Translations under genes and position numbers: made by a program | In this document: positions 18,301-25,589 of the stretch, in pieces | How positions within the stretch are numbered: the stretch's first letter is position 1 | How the letters are laid out: every line of letters begins with the position of its first letter | The notes under the pieces: model-generated | What the model was told of the DNA's origin: nothing | Databases searched by the model: none | The model's input: only the letters and a program-made list of their open reading frames with translations | Origin: Desulfotignum sp. | GTDB lineage: Bacteria; Desulfobacterota; Desulfobacteria; Desulfobacterales; Desulfobacteraceae | Direction: 5' to 3' | NCBI GenBank assembly: GCA_011389575.1 | Contig: JAABUB010000031.1 | Location: forward strand, 1-36,866 | DNA length: 36,866 nucleotides

Positions 18301-19536
18301 ATGGCTGTATTTGAATACAAAGCACTGAACGCAAAAGGCAAAAACGTATCCGGTATAATTGATGCTGAAAGCACAGCTGCTGCCAAATCAAAGCTGCGTC
18401 AGAAATCTATTTTTCCCACATCACTGGCAAAAATAGAGTCCCGGTCAGGGATTATAGAAAAAAAACCATTGGACTTTATAACAAAATTCCGCCTTTTTGG
18501 AACCGTGAGTTCATCTGAACTGTCCATGGTTACGCGGCAATTGTCAACCCTTCTGTCAGCAGGTTTTCCTCTGGTAAAAGCCGTGGAAACACTTGTGCCC
18601 CAGACAAAATCTCTGACCATGAAAAAAGTGCTGTCCCGGATAAAAAATGCCATAGAAGAAGGCAGCAGTTTTGCAACCGCCCTTGCATTGTATCCCAATG
18701 TTTTTTCACCGGTTTTCATTAACATGGTTAATGCAGGAGAATCTTCCGGTACTCTGGAAATTGTTCTGGAAAGGCTTGCTGATTTTACGGAAAACAAAGA
18801 GGATGCAAAAAAGAAAATTCAGGCTTCCCTTGCCTATCCGGTTTTAATGGCTGCCATCGGATTCGGGGTGCTGATCATTCTTTTAACCTATGTGGTTCCC
18901 GGCATCGTAAGTATCTTTTCAGATATGAACCACCAGCTGCCGATGCCCACCAATATCCTTATTTCAGTGAGTTCTTTTTTCACAGTCTATTGGTGGGCGG
19001 TTGTTCTGGTTCCTTTCCTTTTTTTTGTCCTGATTGTTTTTGCAAAAAAGACAGAAAAAGGTGGCTGGTTTATAGATAATCTGCTCATTTCCATGCCGGT
19101 TACAGGCACTCTTTTAAAAAAAATAATTGCGGCCCGCTTCACAAGAACACTGGGATCCCTTCTGGAAAACGGCGTTCCCATGCTCACGGCACTGAATATC
19201 ACAAAAACCATAGCCGACAACCAGGTTCTGTATGCATTGATTGGTAAAGCCTGTGACGCGGTTGAACAGGGCGGAGAACTCGGTGATGTTCTGTCCAGAA
19301 GCAAAGCATTTCCCGGTCTTGCATCCCAGATGATTAAAATCGGGGAAACCAGTGGAGAAATAGAGAAAATGCTGGAAAAAACAGCAGATCTTTTTGAAAA
19401 AGATGTACAGACAACCGTGACCGCGGCAACCTCCTTAATCGAACCTGTAATCATCCTGGTGATGGGTGTAGTGGTGGGGGCTATTATTCTGGCCATATGC
19501 CTGCCCATATTTGAAATTAATCAGCTCATTCAATGA
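18301..19536 (+). CDS. gspF: Type II secretion inner-membrane platform protein GspF
   Basis: The 411-aa protein contains the two cytoplasmic four-helix-bundle repeats of the family, MVTRQLSTLLSAGFPLVKAVE and FTRTLGSLLENGVPMLTAL, each followed by hydrophobic helices. The helices lie at about 180-202, 222-247 and 378-405. GspF is the polytopic platform around which pseudopilins are assembled. The last gsp gene of the run ends at 19536. No clear intrinsic terminator follows within the 158-bp gap before the yidD-like gene, so read-through is possible. A prepilin peptidase gene (gspO) is not present after it. Confidence 0.95.
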   Translation: MAVFEYKALNAKGKNVSGIIDAESTAAAKSKLRQKSIFPTSLAKIESRSGIIEKKPLDFITKFRLFGTVSSSELSMVTRQLSTLLSAGFPLVKAVETLVPQTKSLTMKKVLSRIKNAIEEGSSFATALALYPNVFSPVFINMVNAGESSGTLEIVLERLADFTENKEDAKKKIQASLAYPVLMAAIGFGVLIILLTYVVPGIVSIFSDMNHQLPMPTNILISVSSFFTVYWWAVVLVPFLFFVLIVFAKKTEKGGWFIDNLLISMPVTGTLLKKIIAARFTRTLGSLLENGVPMLTALNITKTIADNQVLYALIGKACDAVEQGGELGDVLSRSKAFPGLASQMIKIGETSGEIEKMLEKTADLFEKDVQTTVTAATSLIEPVIILVMGVVVGAIILAICLPIFEINQLIQ

Positions 19537-19694
19537 TTTTTTTCGGAAAGCAATGCGGGGCAGGCTTTTTTGTCTTTTTTGTAAGATACCCTTACAATAG
19601 ATAAGATAATTTGATATTTTAAAAAATTCAGTTGCCCGGGCGCCTGGAAAAATGTCCGGAACCACATTTTTTGAATGGTCTTGATGAGGAAGAT

Positions 19695-20051
19695 ATGGTG
19701 AAATTTCAGCAGATTTTTGTGCTTGCCTGTGTTTTGGCAGCCTTGCTGGTATCTCCGGCCCTGGGCAAGGACAGCCAGATCCTTTCCGGGAATATGTTTG
19801 TTCGCTTCTACCAGGACCATATTTCAGGGGCTGACGGCAGCCGCTGCCCCATGTCTCCCTCATGTTCCGAATATGCAGCCCGGGCCCTTAAAAAGCACGG
19901 CCCGCTGCTGGGCTGGGTTATGGCATGTGACCGGATTTTGCGGTGCGGCAGAAATGAAGTCTCACTGGTCCCTGAAAAATGGATCAACGGCAGATCCCAT
20001 GCATATGATCCAGTGTCAGCCAATGATTTCTGGTGGTTTGAAGAACCGTGA
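19695..20051 (+). CDS. YidD-family protein with an N-terminal export signal
   Basis: The core FYQDHISGADGSRCPMSPSCSEYAARAL, together with ACDRILRCGRNE, is the YidD (membrane protein insertion efficiency factor) signature with its conserved Cys residues. The ATG at 19695 is chosen because GAGGA lies just upstream and the product then begins with a classical signal peptide (VLACVLAALLVSPALG). Canonical YidD is a shorter cytoplasmic amphipathic protein encoded between rnpA and yidC, so this is a paralog in a different setting, possibly periplasmic or membrane-anchored. Its TGA overlaps the GTG start of the next gene (GTGA), implying a joint function. The function itself is unknown. Confidence 0.85.
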   Translation: MVKFQQIFVLACVLAALLVSPALGKDSQILSGNMFVRFYQDHISGADGSRCPMSPSCSEYAARALKKHGPLLGWVMACDRILRCGRNEVSLVPEKWINGRSHAYDPVSANDFWWFEEP

Positions 20052-21019
20052 GAAAATTTTATTATGCCAGAATAAAACCAGTGACATGTTTTCTGGTATC
20101 TTGGGCTGCAGCAGGGCTGTTTTTTTTTGGCACTGCCATTTTGGCCCAGGCAGAGACACAGCAGCTTGTTATTTCACCGGACATGCAGTTTTCCTATGCA
20201 GACAGCCTCTACAAAAAAGCAGATTATGCCACTGCAGAAGTGGAATTCAAACGATTCATCCATTTTTTCCCAGGCGATCCCCGGACAATGGAGGCTGAAT
20301 TCAAAATCGGCATGGCCCTGTTTTATCAGGAACGGTTCTATGATGCAGCCAGGCAGTTTGATGAAATAATCCGCAAAGAAAAACAAAACCCGTTCACCAG
20401 GGAAGCATATTTCATGCAGAGCAAAGCGTTTATCAGAATGGACAATTGGGGATATGCCCAGACAATACTGCATAATTTTTTAAAAATCACAGATGATCCT
20501 GATATCCAGGACCGCATTTATCTGGATCTGGCCAGGCTGCACATCCAGGCTTCCCGGCAGCCGGGCACAGATGAGCTCGATGATGCCCGGCGGTTTCTGG
20601 AACAGATCTCCCAGGCAAATGCAAAAAACCTGAAAGCAGCAGAGCTGGCTGCCCTGATCAAAGAAGCCCGCACTGCTCCACAAAAAAATCCTGTTCTGGC
20701 AGGTCTTTTTGCCATCATACCAGGGGGTGGCTTTTTTTATTGCGAACGGTACAAGGATGCGGTTGCTGCTTTCGGCCTCAATGCCGGGCTTATGCTTGCC
20801 GCCTATACAGCCTTTGACAATGGCAATCCAGCCCTGGGAGCAGTCATCGGTTTTGTGGAAACCGGATTTTACAGCGGCAGCATATACGGCGCTGTTTCTG
20901 CGGCCCACAAACATAACCATGTCCAAAGGGTGCGCATCCTCAATCGGGAATTCAACCTTGGCACCACCATCGACCCGGATCATCAGGGCGTTTTCTTTTC
21001 CTTAAACCACCGATTTTAG
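20048..21019 (+). CDS. Exported TPR-repeat protein with a C-terminal hydrophobic Gly-rich region
   Basis: The GTG at 20048 overlaps the stop of the YidD-like gene. The 323-aa product has a signal peptide ending near AILAQA. About four tetratricopeptide-type repeats follow, spanning roughly residues 45-200 (YADSLYKKADYATAEVEFKR, YDAARQFDEIIR). The C-terminal segment LAGLFAIIPGGGFFYCERYKDA and two further hydrophobic stretches look like the PGxGxxY-type membrane region of DUF5683-like proteins. The TPR part could bind a partner in the periplasm and the C-terminus could attach to the membrane. The exact role is unknown, but the tight coupling suggests work with the YidD-like protein. Confidence 0.8.
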   Translation: MRKFYYARIKPVTCFLVSWAAAGLFFFGTAILAQAETQQLVISPDMQFSYADSLYKKADYATAEVEFKRFIHFFPGDPRTMEAEFKIGMALFYQERFYDAARQFDEIIRKEKQNPFTREAYFMQSKAFIRMDNWGYAQTILHNFLKITDDPDIQDRIYLDLARLHIQASRQPGTDELDDARRFLEQISQANAKNLKAAELAALIKEARTAPQKNPVLAGLFAIIPGGGFFYCERYKDAVAAFGLNAGLMLAAYTAFDNGNPALGAVIGFVETGFYSGSIYGAVSAAHKHNHVQRVRILNREFNLGTTIDPDHQGVFFSLNHRF

Positions 21020-21067
21020 CCAGGAAGCCCCCACCATACGTTCACAGGTTTGGTGGCACGAGTAATC

Positions 21068-21082
21068 ACAATACGGTATTGT
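21068..21082. promoter_or_regulatory. Palindrome ahead of the phe leader promoter (operator candidate)
   Basis: ACAATAC-G-GTATTGT is a perfect 15-bp dyad with 7-bp arms. It ends about 18 bp before the TTGACA element, a typical place for an activator or repressor site. No regulator gene is adjacent, and the assignment rests on symmetry and position only. Confidence 0.3.
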
Positions 21083-21099
21083 CACGGCTGTTTTTTTTG

Positions 21100-21128
21100 T
21101 TGACAAGCGGGAAAAAGGGCTGTACACA
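21100..21128 (+). promoter_or_regulatory. Promoter of the phenylalanine-regulated leader
   Basis: A perfect -35 TTGACA at 21100-21105 is followed after 17 bp by TACACA (21123-21128), a weak -10. The predicted transcript would begin near 21135, about 30 bases before the leader-peptide ATG. This agrees with the architecture of amino-acid attenuators. Confidence 0.5.
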
Positions 21129-21165
21129 GGATCAGCATAAAAAGCCAACAACCGGAACCGCAGAA

Positions 21166-21240
21166 ATGAAAAACATGGCAGCACAGTTTATATTTGATTT
21201 TGGACGCTTCTTCTTTTTTAGGAGCGTTCATCCGGTGTAA
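21166..21240 (+). CDS. pheL: Phenylalanine-rich leader peptide of an attenuator
   Basis: The 24-codon frame from ATG at 21166 to TAA at 21238-21240 contains seven Phe codons: at 21187, 21193 and 21199, then four in a row at 21208-21219 (FIFDFGRFFFF). This resembles the E. coli pheA leader peptide in principle but not in sequence. A second ATG at 21175 gives a 21-residue version. Only a weak GGA is seen upstream as ribosome-binding site. The peptide lies directly before stems that can form antiterminator or terminator and before a gene for the Phe-specific prephenate dehydratase, so translation probably measures Phe-tRNA charging. Confidence 0.8.
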   Translation: MKNMAAQFIFDFGRFFFFRSVHPV

Positions 21241-21278
21241 TGCTTTATTGACATAAGTGAAAAATAAAGCCCCGGGTG
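21204..21278 (+). promoter_or_regulatory. Attenuator stems: 1:2 hairpin and 2:3 antiterminator
   Basis: Segment 1:2 pairs 21204-21210 with 21221-21227 (7 bp, one G-U), enclosing the last Phe codons. The antiterminator pairs 21242-21249 (GCTTTATT) with 21263-21270 (AATAAAGC), 8 perfect base pairs. It continues after a small internal loop with 21229-21235 (CATCCGG) and 21272-21278 (CCGGGTG), 7 bp with one G-U. The second arm is the same sequence as the 5' arm of the terminator, so the two structures exclude each other. A ribosome stalled on the Phe codons would break 1:2 and favour the antiterminator. Confidence 0.7.
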
Positions 21279-21305
21279 GACAGTATGAGCCACCCGGGGC
21301 TTTTT
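21266..21305 (+). terminator. Attenuator terminator (3:4 stem)
   Basis: AAAGCCCCGGGTGG and CCACCCGGGGCTTT form a 14-bp perfect stem with a 10-base loop (acagtatgag), followed by T's: a strong intrinsic terminator. It lies 25 bases after the leader-peptide stop and its 5' arm is shared with the antiterminator. Confidence 0.88.
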
Positions 21306-21314
21306 GGTTTTACA

Positions 21315-21346
21315 GGGCCCTGGAAACGTTTTCCAGGGCCTTTTTT
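21315..21346 (+). terminator. Second, tandem intrinsic terminator
   Basis: GGCCCTGGAAA and TTTCCAGGGCC (within 21316-21340) form an 11-bp stem with a short loop, followed by six T's. It comes about 10 bases after the first terminator and would strengthen the Phe-dependent stop. How transcripts pass it when Phe is scarce is not obvious, because no competing antiterminator was noticed for this stem. Confidence 0.75.
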
Positions 21347-21349
21347 GTA

Positions 21350-21439
21350 GGTATGAGGAATGAGTTATGAGGGGTGAGGGTAAAACCTAACACCTCATAC
21401 CTCATCCCTCACACCACACACCTCAATCCTCACCCCTCA
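21350..21439. repeat. Inverted arrays of a 7-bp-period repeat (TGAGG / CCTCA)
   Basis: TGAGG (one variant TGAGT) recurs exactly every 7 bp at 21354, 21361, 21368 and 21375. After an 11-bp spacer its complement CCTCA recurs every 7 bp at 21393, 21400, 21407, 21414 (CCACA), 21421, 21428 and 21435. Perfect pairings include 21350-21358 with 21393-21401 (9 bp) and 21369-21379 with 21428-21438 (11 bp). The array ends just before the AAGGAG ribosome-binding site at 21442-21447. It resembles short heptanucleotide repeats known from other bacteria such as cyanobacteria; its role is unknown. Confidence 0.8.
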
Positions 21440-21455
21440 ACAAGGAGACTGAACA

Positions 21456-23324
21456 ATGAAACTTGTACTGAACCCGCAAATCCCCCCGGACCAGGAAGCC
21501 GGTATTCAAACCATGCTGGCCCAGGACGGGTGTGTCACCCGCACCATTACAGACAATGGCAGCCGTGTCATCGGCATCATCAAAAAAGGCACCAGAAATC
21601 CTGATAAATACCAGGACATTCCGGGCATTGACCGGGTTCTGCCGGTGTCCACGGCCCATAAACTGGTGAGCCGGGAATTTCAATCTGAAGATTCCCGGGT
21701 GGCCATCAACAATGTGGTGGTGGGAGGAGACCGCATTGTGGTCATTGCCGGCCCCTGTGCCGTGGAAAGCCTGGACCAGGCCATGACCATTGCAAAACAG
21801 GTGCGGCGCTACGGCGCGGTATTGTTCCGAGCCGGGGCATACAAGCCCCGGTCCTCCCCGTATTCCTTCCAGGGCCTGGAAGAAGAGGGCCTGAAAATCC
21901 TGGCACAGGTCAGGGAGGAAACCGGCCTGGGGGTGGTCACGGAGATGACCTCCCCCGACCAGGCGCCCTTGATGGAAAAATATGTGGATGCGGTGCAGAT
22001 CGGTGCCAGGAACATGCAGAACTTTGAGCTGCTCAAATGTGTGGGGAAAATGGGTAAGCCCGTGGTGCTCAAGCGGGGCCTGGCCGCCACCATCCAGGAG
22101 TGGCTCATGTCTGCGGAATACATTGCCGCCGGCGGTAACACCGATATTATTTTATGTGAACGGGGCATCCGGACCTTTGAACCCTATACCCGCAATACCC
22201 TGGACCTGTCCGCCATTCCCGTGCTCAAGCAGCTCACCCACCTGCCCATTGTCATCGATCCCAGCCATGCCACCGGGATCAGGGAAAAGGTCAGTCCCAT
22301 GGCCAGGGCAGCAGTGGCAGCAGGGGCAGATGCCCTGATGATCGAGGTGCACCATGACCCGGACCATGCGTTGTCCGACGGTCCCCAGAGCCTGTATCCG
22401 GAGCAGTTCGGCCGGCTGATGCGCGACATCTACACCATTGCCCCGGTGGTGGGCAAACAGCTGGATTTTGATTATCTGAAAAAAACCGCGCTGATCCATG
22501 AACTGGATGAAAAGGCTTCCAGGACCGCGGCCTTTATCGGAGAGTTCGGAGCCTACAGCCACAAGGCTGCCCAGGCATACTTCGGGGATGATATCACCCC
22601 GGTTCCCATGAAAGAATTTACCGATATTTTTGCAGCGGTTGCAGCGGGCAGGGCCGAGTACGGTGTGATTCCCCTGGAAAACTCTTTGTCCGGTTCCATC
22701 CATGAAAACTTTGACCTGCTCCAGGAGTATGATTTGAAAATCATAGGAGACATCACCATTCGTATCCAGCACGCCCTGATCGCCCACAAAGGGGCTGCCA
22801 AAGAGCAGATCACACAGGTGTTGGCCCCGCCCCCGGCCCTGGCCCAGTGCCGGAACTACCTGGCCCAGTATCCCTGGATGAGCCGGGTGCCGGTGGGTGC
22901 CACCTCCCGGGCGGTGAAGCAGGTCAAAGATTCCGGGGATAAAACCTGTGCCGCCATTGCCTCCACCATGGCGGCAGAGATTTTTGATATGGAAATACTG
23001 GATGAGTCCATCGAAGACAATCCCAGGAACTTCACCCGATTTGCCGTGATTGCAAAAGAATTTAAAGGCAGAAAAAAAGTGGCCAAAACCTCCATCATTT
23101 TTTCCACAGGCAACAAACCCGGTGCCCTGTTTGAAGTTATGAAGGTGTTCAACACATACGGGATCAACCTGGTGAAACTGGAGTCCAGGCCTATCCACGG
23201 CAAACCCTGGGAATATATGTTCTACGCAGACCTGGAGGCAGATATCCTGCACAAGGATCTGGCCTCCATGAAGCAAAGCCTGGAAGAAAACACAGAAACG
23301 TTCCGGGTGCTGGGGCGGTATTGA
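21456..23324 (+). CDS. Bifunctional DAHP synthase-prephenate dehydratase with ACT domain
   Basis: This 622-aa protein joins two enzymes. Residues 1-70 are a ferredoxin-like domain. Residues about 80-335 are a type I-beta DAHP synthase with GPCAVES (99-105), [11 protein letters not shown] (130-140), QIGARNMQN (181-189), PVVLKRG (202-208) and DPSHATG (268-274). Residues about 358-545 are a prephenate dehydratase with FGAYSHKAA (364-372), [11 protein letters not shown] (405-415) and NFTRFAVI (525-532). An ACT domain at about 546-622 carries GALFEV and ESRP (576-579), the Phe-binding motifs. Thus the first shikimate-pathway step and the last committed step to phenylpyruvate share one chain, without a visible chorismate mutase domain. 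The Phe-rich attenuator upstream implies that transcription also responds to Phe. The ATG at 21456 follows AAGGAG. Confidence 0.95.
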   Translation: MKLVLNPQIPPDQEAGIQTMLAQDGCVTRTITDNGSRVIGIIKKGTRNPDKYQDIPGIDRVLPVSTAHKLVSREFQSEDSRVAINNVVVGGDRIVVIAGPCAVESLDQAMTIAKQVRRYGAVLFRAGAYKPRSSPYSFQGLEEEGLKILAQVREETGLGVVTEMTSPDQAPLMEKYVDAVQIGARNMQNFELLKCVGKMGKPVVLKRGLAATIQEWLMSAEYIAAGGNTDIILCERGIRTFEPYTRNTLDLSAIPVLKQLTHLPIVIDPSHATGIREKVSPMARAAVAAGADALMIEVHHDPDHALSDGPQSLYPEQFGRLMRDIYTIAPVVGKQLDFDYLKKTALIHELDEKASRTAAFIGEFGAYSHKAAQAYFGDDITPVPMKEFTDIFAAVAAGRAEYGVIPLENSLSGSIHENFDLLQEYDLKIIGDITIRIQHALIAHKGAAKEQITQVLAPPPALAQCRNYLAQYPWMSRVPVGATSRAVKQVKDSGDKTCAAIASTMAAEIFDMEILDESIEDNPRNFTRFAVIAKEFKGRKKVAKTSIIFSTGNKPGALFEVMKVFNTYGINLVKLESRPIHGKPWEYMFYADLEADILHKDLASMKQSLEENTETFRVLGRY

Positions 23325-23334
23325 TACGGTAACC

Positions 23335-23982
23335 TCATCCCTGCCGGATAGGCACAATGGTGATTTCAACCCGACGGTTCATTGCATGGTCAGAGGATAT
23401 GGGGCGTGATTCTCCATATCCCTTTGCATTGATCCGCCGGGGCAGCACCCCGTTGCTGATCAGTTCGTTTTTAACGGCTTCTGCCCTTCTTTCCGAAAGG
23501 CGCTGGTTATATTCTTCCGATCCCCTGGTGTCGGTATGCCCGCCCACTTCGATGATGGTCTGGGGATATTTGTTCAGGACGTCGGAAATCCGTCGCAATT
23601 CTGCATAGGCCCCGGGCAGTAATGTGCTTTTGTCATAATCAAAAAAGGTTTCTCCTTTGAAGGTGGCCCGCAAAATATCCTGCTCCCTGTATATACTGGC
23701 GGATTCTGATGCGGCAATGGCATTGCGCAGATCCTGTTCCTGTTTGTCCATGTAGCGGCCCACCTGGTTACCTGCCAGACCGCCCAATGCCGCGCCCACT
23801 CCTGCGCCGATCAGGGTGGCTTCCGTATCCCTGCCAATGACCTGCCCAAGCACAGCGCCGAGGCCTGCACCGACCCCGGCGCCCACAGCGGTCCCCTGTT
23901 CCTGTTGGGTTCGCGTGGTGGCGCAGGAAAAAAGATTTACAAGCATGGCAATAACAATAATGGTAAGAAAACTTTTTTTCAT
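23335..23982 (-). CDS. OmpA-family lipoprotein with glycine-zipper segment (YiaD-like)
   Basis: The 215-aa precursor has a signal peptide ending in the lipobox LFSC (lipid Cys at residue 20). A Gly-rich zipper region follows at about 34-76 (AVGAGVGAGLGAVLG and LIGAGVGAALGGLAG), then a C-terminal OmpA domain. FFDYDKSTLLPGA and GGHTDTRGSEEYNQRLSERRA contain the Asp and Arg residues that bind diaminopimelate of peptidoglycan. It probably tethers the outer membrane to the cell wall. The ATG at 23982 follows GGGAGG at a good distance. It converges with the DAHP synthase gene across 10 bp, and no terminator hairpin was recognised between them. Confidence 0.93.
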   Translation of the reverse strand: MKKSFLTIIVIAMLVNLFSCATTRTQQEQGTAVGAGVGAGLGAVLGQVIGRDTEATLIGAGVGAALGGLAGNQVGRYMDKQEQDLRNAIAASESASIYREQDILRATFKGETFFDYDKSTLLPGAYAELRRISDVLNKYPQTIIEVGGHTDTRGSEEYNQRLSERRAEAVKNELISNGVLPRRINAKGYGESRPISSDHAMNRRVEITIVPIRQG

Positions 23983-24215
23983 TTCTTAAACCTCCCGGTC
24001 TTTTAATATACGGTTTTTTTTAATGCTGCTGGCACCCGATGATTCTGTAAAAAAATAAAAATTCACTGATATCCTGAAGCAGGTTTTCACCATCACACGG
24101 CTGACCAGTATGGTTTTTATTATCCTGATCTGGTCACATGGCTGCCGGGCCTGGCCTATGTGCGGTAGGGAGCGGGTTGTGGGTTTTACAGCCTGTTTCC
24201 GGCAGGGTATGGCGG

Positions 24216-25268
24216 TCAGCTGGTTTCCCCTGGAGTGTTGAAATCCCGGATGAAGATCTCCCAGAACGCAACGAACAGTGCGGCCAGCAAAGGTCCGATC
24301 ACAAAGCCGTTGATGTTGAACAAAACAAATCCGCCAAGGGTTGACAGCAGCACCAGGTAGTCCGGCAGTTTGGTGTCCCTGCCCACCAGAAGGGGCCGCA
24401 GAAAATTATCCACAAGACCTATCACTCCTGCGCCGAATCCGATGAGAATAAGACTCTGTATCCAGCTGCCTGCAGCAAACAGATAGATTGCCACCGGTCC
24501 CCAGATCAGGCCGGCCCCCACCATGGGAATCAAAGACAAAACAGTCATGACAACACCCCACAGCAGTGCCGCCGGGATGCCCAGAATCCAGAAAATAATG
24601 CCCCCCAGGCTGCCCTGTACCACCGCCACCACCAGGTTGCCCTTTATTGTGGCACGGGTGACTTCGGCAAATTTTGAAAAAAGCAGGCGTTCGCGTTCAT
24701 CTCCTAAAGGCAGGGCACGGGTCAGCTGGGCCACCAGATCAGATCCGTCCCGCAGCATGAAAAAGGCCAGATAGAGCATCAGCCCAAGGCTGACAATCCA
24801 TTGTACGGCATCCTGCCCGAACTGTACCGCGTTCTGGGCGATGAACTGGCTGGCGGTAATGGCGGCACTGGATAATTGTGATTTAAAGGTATTTAAATCA
24901 ATATTGAACCGTTCCATGAGAAGTTGTATGGCCGGAAATGCCTGGCGCACCTGTTCAATACGCTGTTCTATATTAATCTCTCCGCTTTCCAGTCGCTGGT
25001 AAAGGGCTGCCCCTTCCTGAAAAAAAGAAGCAAGTACAAAAAGGGTGGGAATGACGCCGATGGTTATGCACACCATCAATGTAGACAATGCAGCAAGGTT
25101 GGACCGATTCTTCCACAATTGTAAGAATCTTTGCTGAAGGGGATAAAACAGCAGACCAATGACGCAGGCCCAGAACACTGCAGCAAAAAAAGGTTTGAGC
25201 AGGTAAAAAAACATAGCCGTCACCAGGACAAGCAGGGCCAGAAAAGATCCTTGTTCCAGTTTTGTCAT
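24216..25268 (-). CDS. AI-2E-family (PerM/YdiK-like) membrane transporter
   Basis: The 350-aa protein has about eight hydrophobic helices, beginning LALLVLVTAMFFYLLKPFFAAVFWACVIGLLFYPL, the typical N-terminus of this family. The C-terminal block LVDNFLRPLLVGRDTKLPDYLVLLSTLGG is the family signature. Members export diverse small molecules or sodium in exchange for protons, and the AI-2 name does not prove a quorum-signal role. The central soluble loop (residues about 75-150) is helical, as usual. The gene precedes the OmpA-like gene on the same strand, with 233 bp between them in which no gene or clear structured RNA is seen. Confidence 0.92.
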   Translation of the reverse strand: MTKLEQGSFLALLVLVTAMFFYLLKPFFAAVFWACVIGLLFYPLQQRFLQLWKNRSNLAALSTLMVCITIGVIPTLFVLASFFQEGAALYQRLESGEINIEQRIEQVRQAFPAIQLLMERFNIDLNTFKSQLSSAAITASQFIAQNAVQFGQDAVQWIVSLGLMLYLAFFMLRDGSDLVAQLTRALPLGDERERLLFSKFAEVTRATIKGNLVVAVVQGSLGGIIFWILGIPAALLWGVVMTVLSLIPMVGAGLIWGPVAIYLFAAGSWIQSLILIGFGAGVIGLVDNFLRPLLVGRDTKLPDYLVLLSTLGGFVLFNINGFVIGPLLAALFVAFWEIFIRDFNTPGETS

Positions 25269-25439
25269 CAGGGGTATTTTCCGATCGTTGAGATTATGAA
25301 ATGGTACCTTTTTTGTTTGTTTGATAAAAATCTATAAAAAATTAAGTATACATCAGATTCTGGAAACAGGCAAACGGGATTTTATGGGTGTAAATTATTC
25401 TTATTTCATATTTTTATGACCGCATATGGAACACGTACT

Positions 25440-25453
25440 ATTATACGTATAAT
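25440..25453. promoter_or_regulatory. 14-bp perfect palindrome containing a -10-like TATAAT
   Basis: ATTATACGTATAAT is a perfect palindrome, and TATAAT at 25448-25453 could be a -10 for the plus strand. It lies just ahead of an antitoxin-like reading-frame remnant, as an autoregulatory operator would. A related ATACGTAT core occurs at 31487-31494 ahead of the DUF4258 gene. The 25269-25439 stretch holds no gene that I recognise. Confidence 0.35.
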
Positions 25454-25463
25454 TGAAACACTT

Positions 25464-25589
25464 GTGCGACCGCATGTGGTTAAAAAAGATATGTATGCCG
25501 CTTATAAGGAAATGGCTGCTGATACCGTCAGGGAATCTGAGGCCCTGGAATGGGCAGAAGGTACCATGGGAGGTTTGGCTGATACAAAA
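25464..25589 (+). pseudogene. Antitoxin-like remnant (orphan, possibly degraded)
   Basis: A plus-strand frame encodes VVKKDMYAAYKEMAADTV and then RESEALEWAEGTMGGLADT. This stretch reminds me of small antitoxins (RHH/MazE-like) with an Arg/Glu-rich DxxREAEALEWAEG helix. Beyond that point the frame runs, without similarity, antisense into the 3' end of the EamA transporter gene, and no toxin gene follows. The start is uncertain: GTG near 25464, GTG near 25476 or the longer frame from 25416. The most economical view is a deletion scar of a toxin-antitoxin locus. The resemblance is from memory and weak. Confidence 0.3.

Noticed and set aside
21204..21240. Reading the leader region as a T-box or riboswitch
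   Set aside because: No T-box bulge sequence or known riboswitch core was recognised, and the Phe codons and competing stems explain the region better.
23330..23342. ACCTCATCCCT near the end of the OmpA-like gene as another heptad-array unit
   Set aside because: Only one 11-base match is present, without periodic neighbours, and it is explained by the coding sequence of the OmpA-like C-terminus.
22152..23369. Long minus-strand frame antisense to the DAHP synthase-prephenate dehydratase gene
   Set aside because: The plus strand encodes all catalytic motifs, and the antisense product shows no domain pattern.
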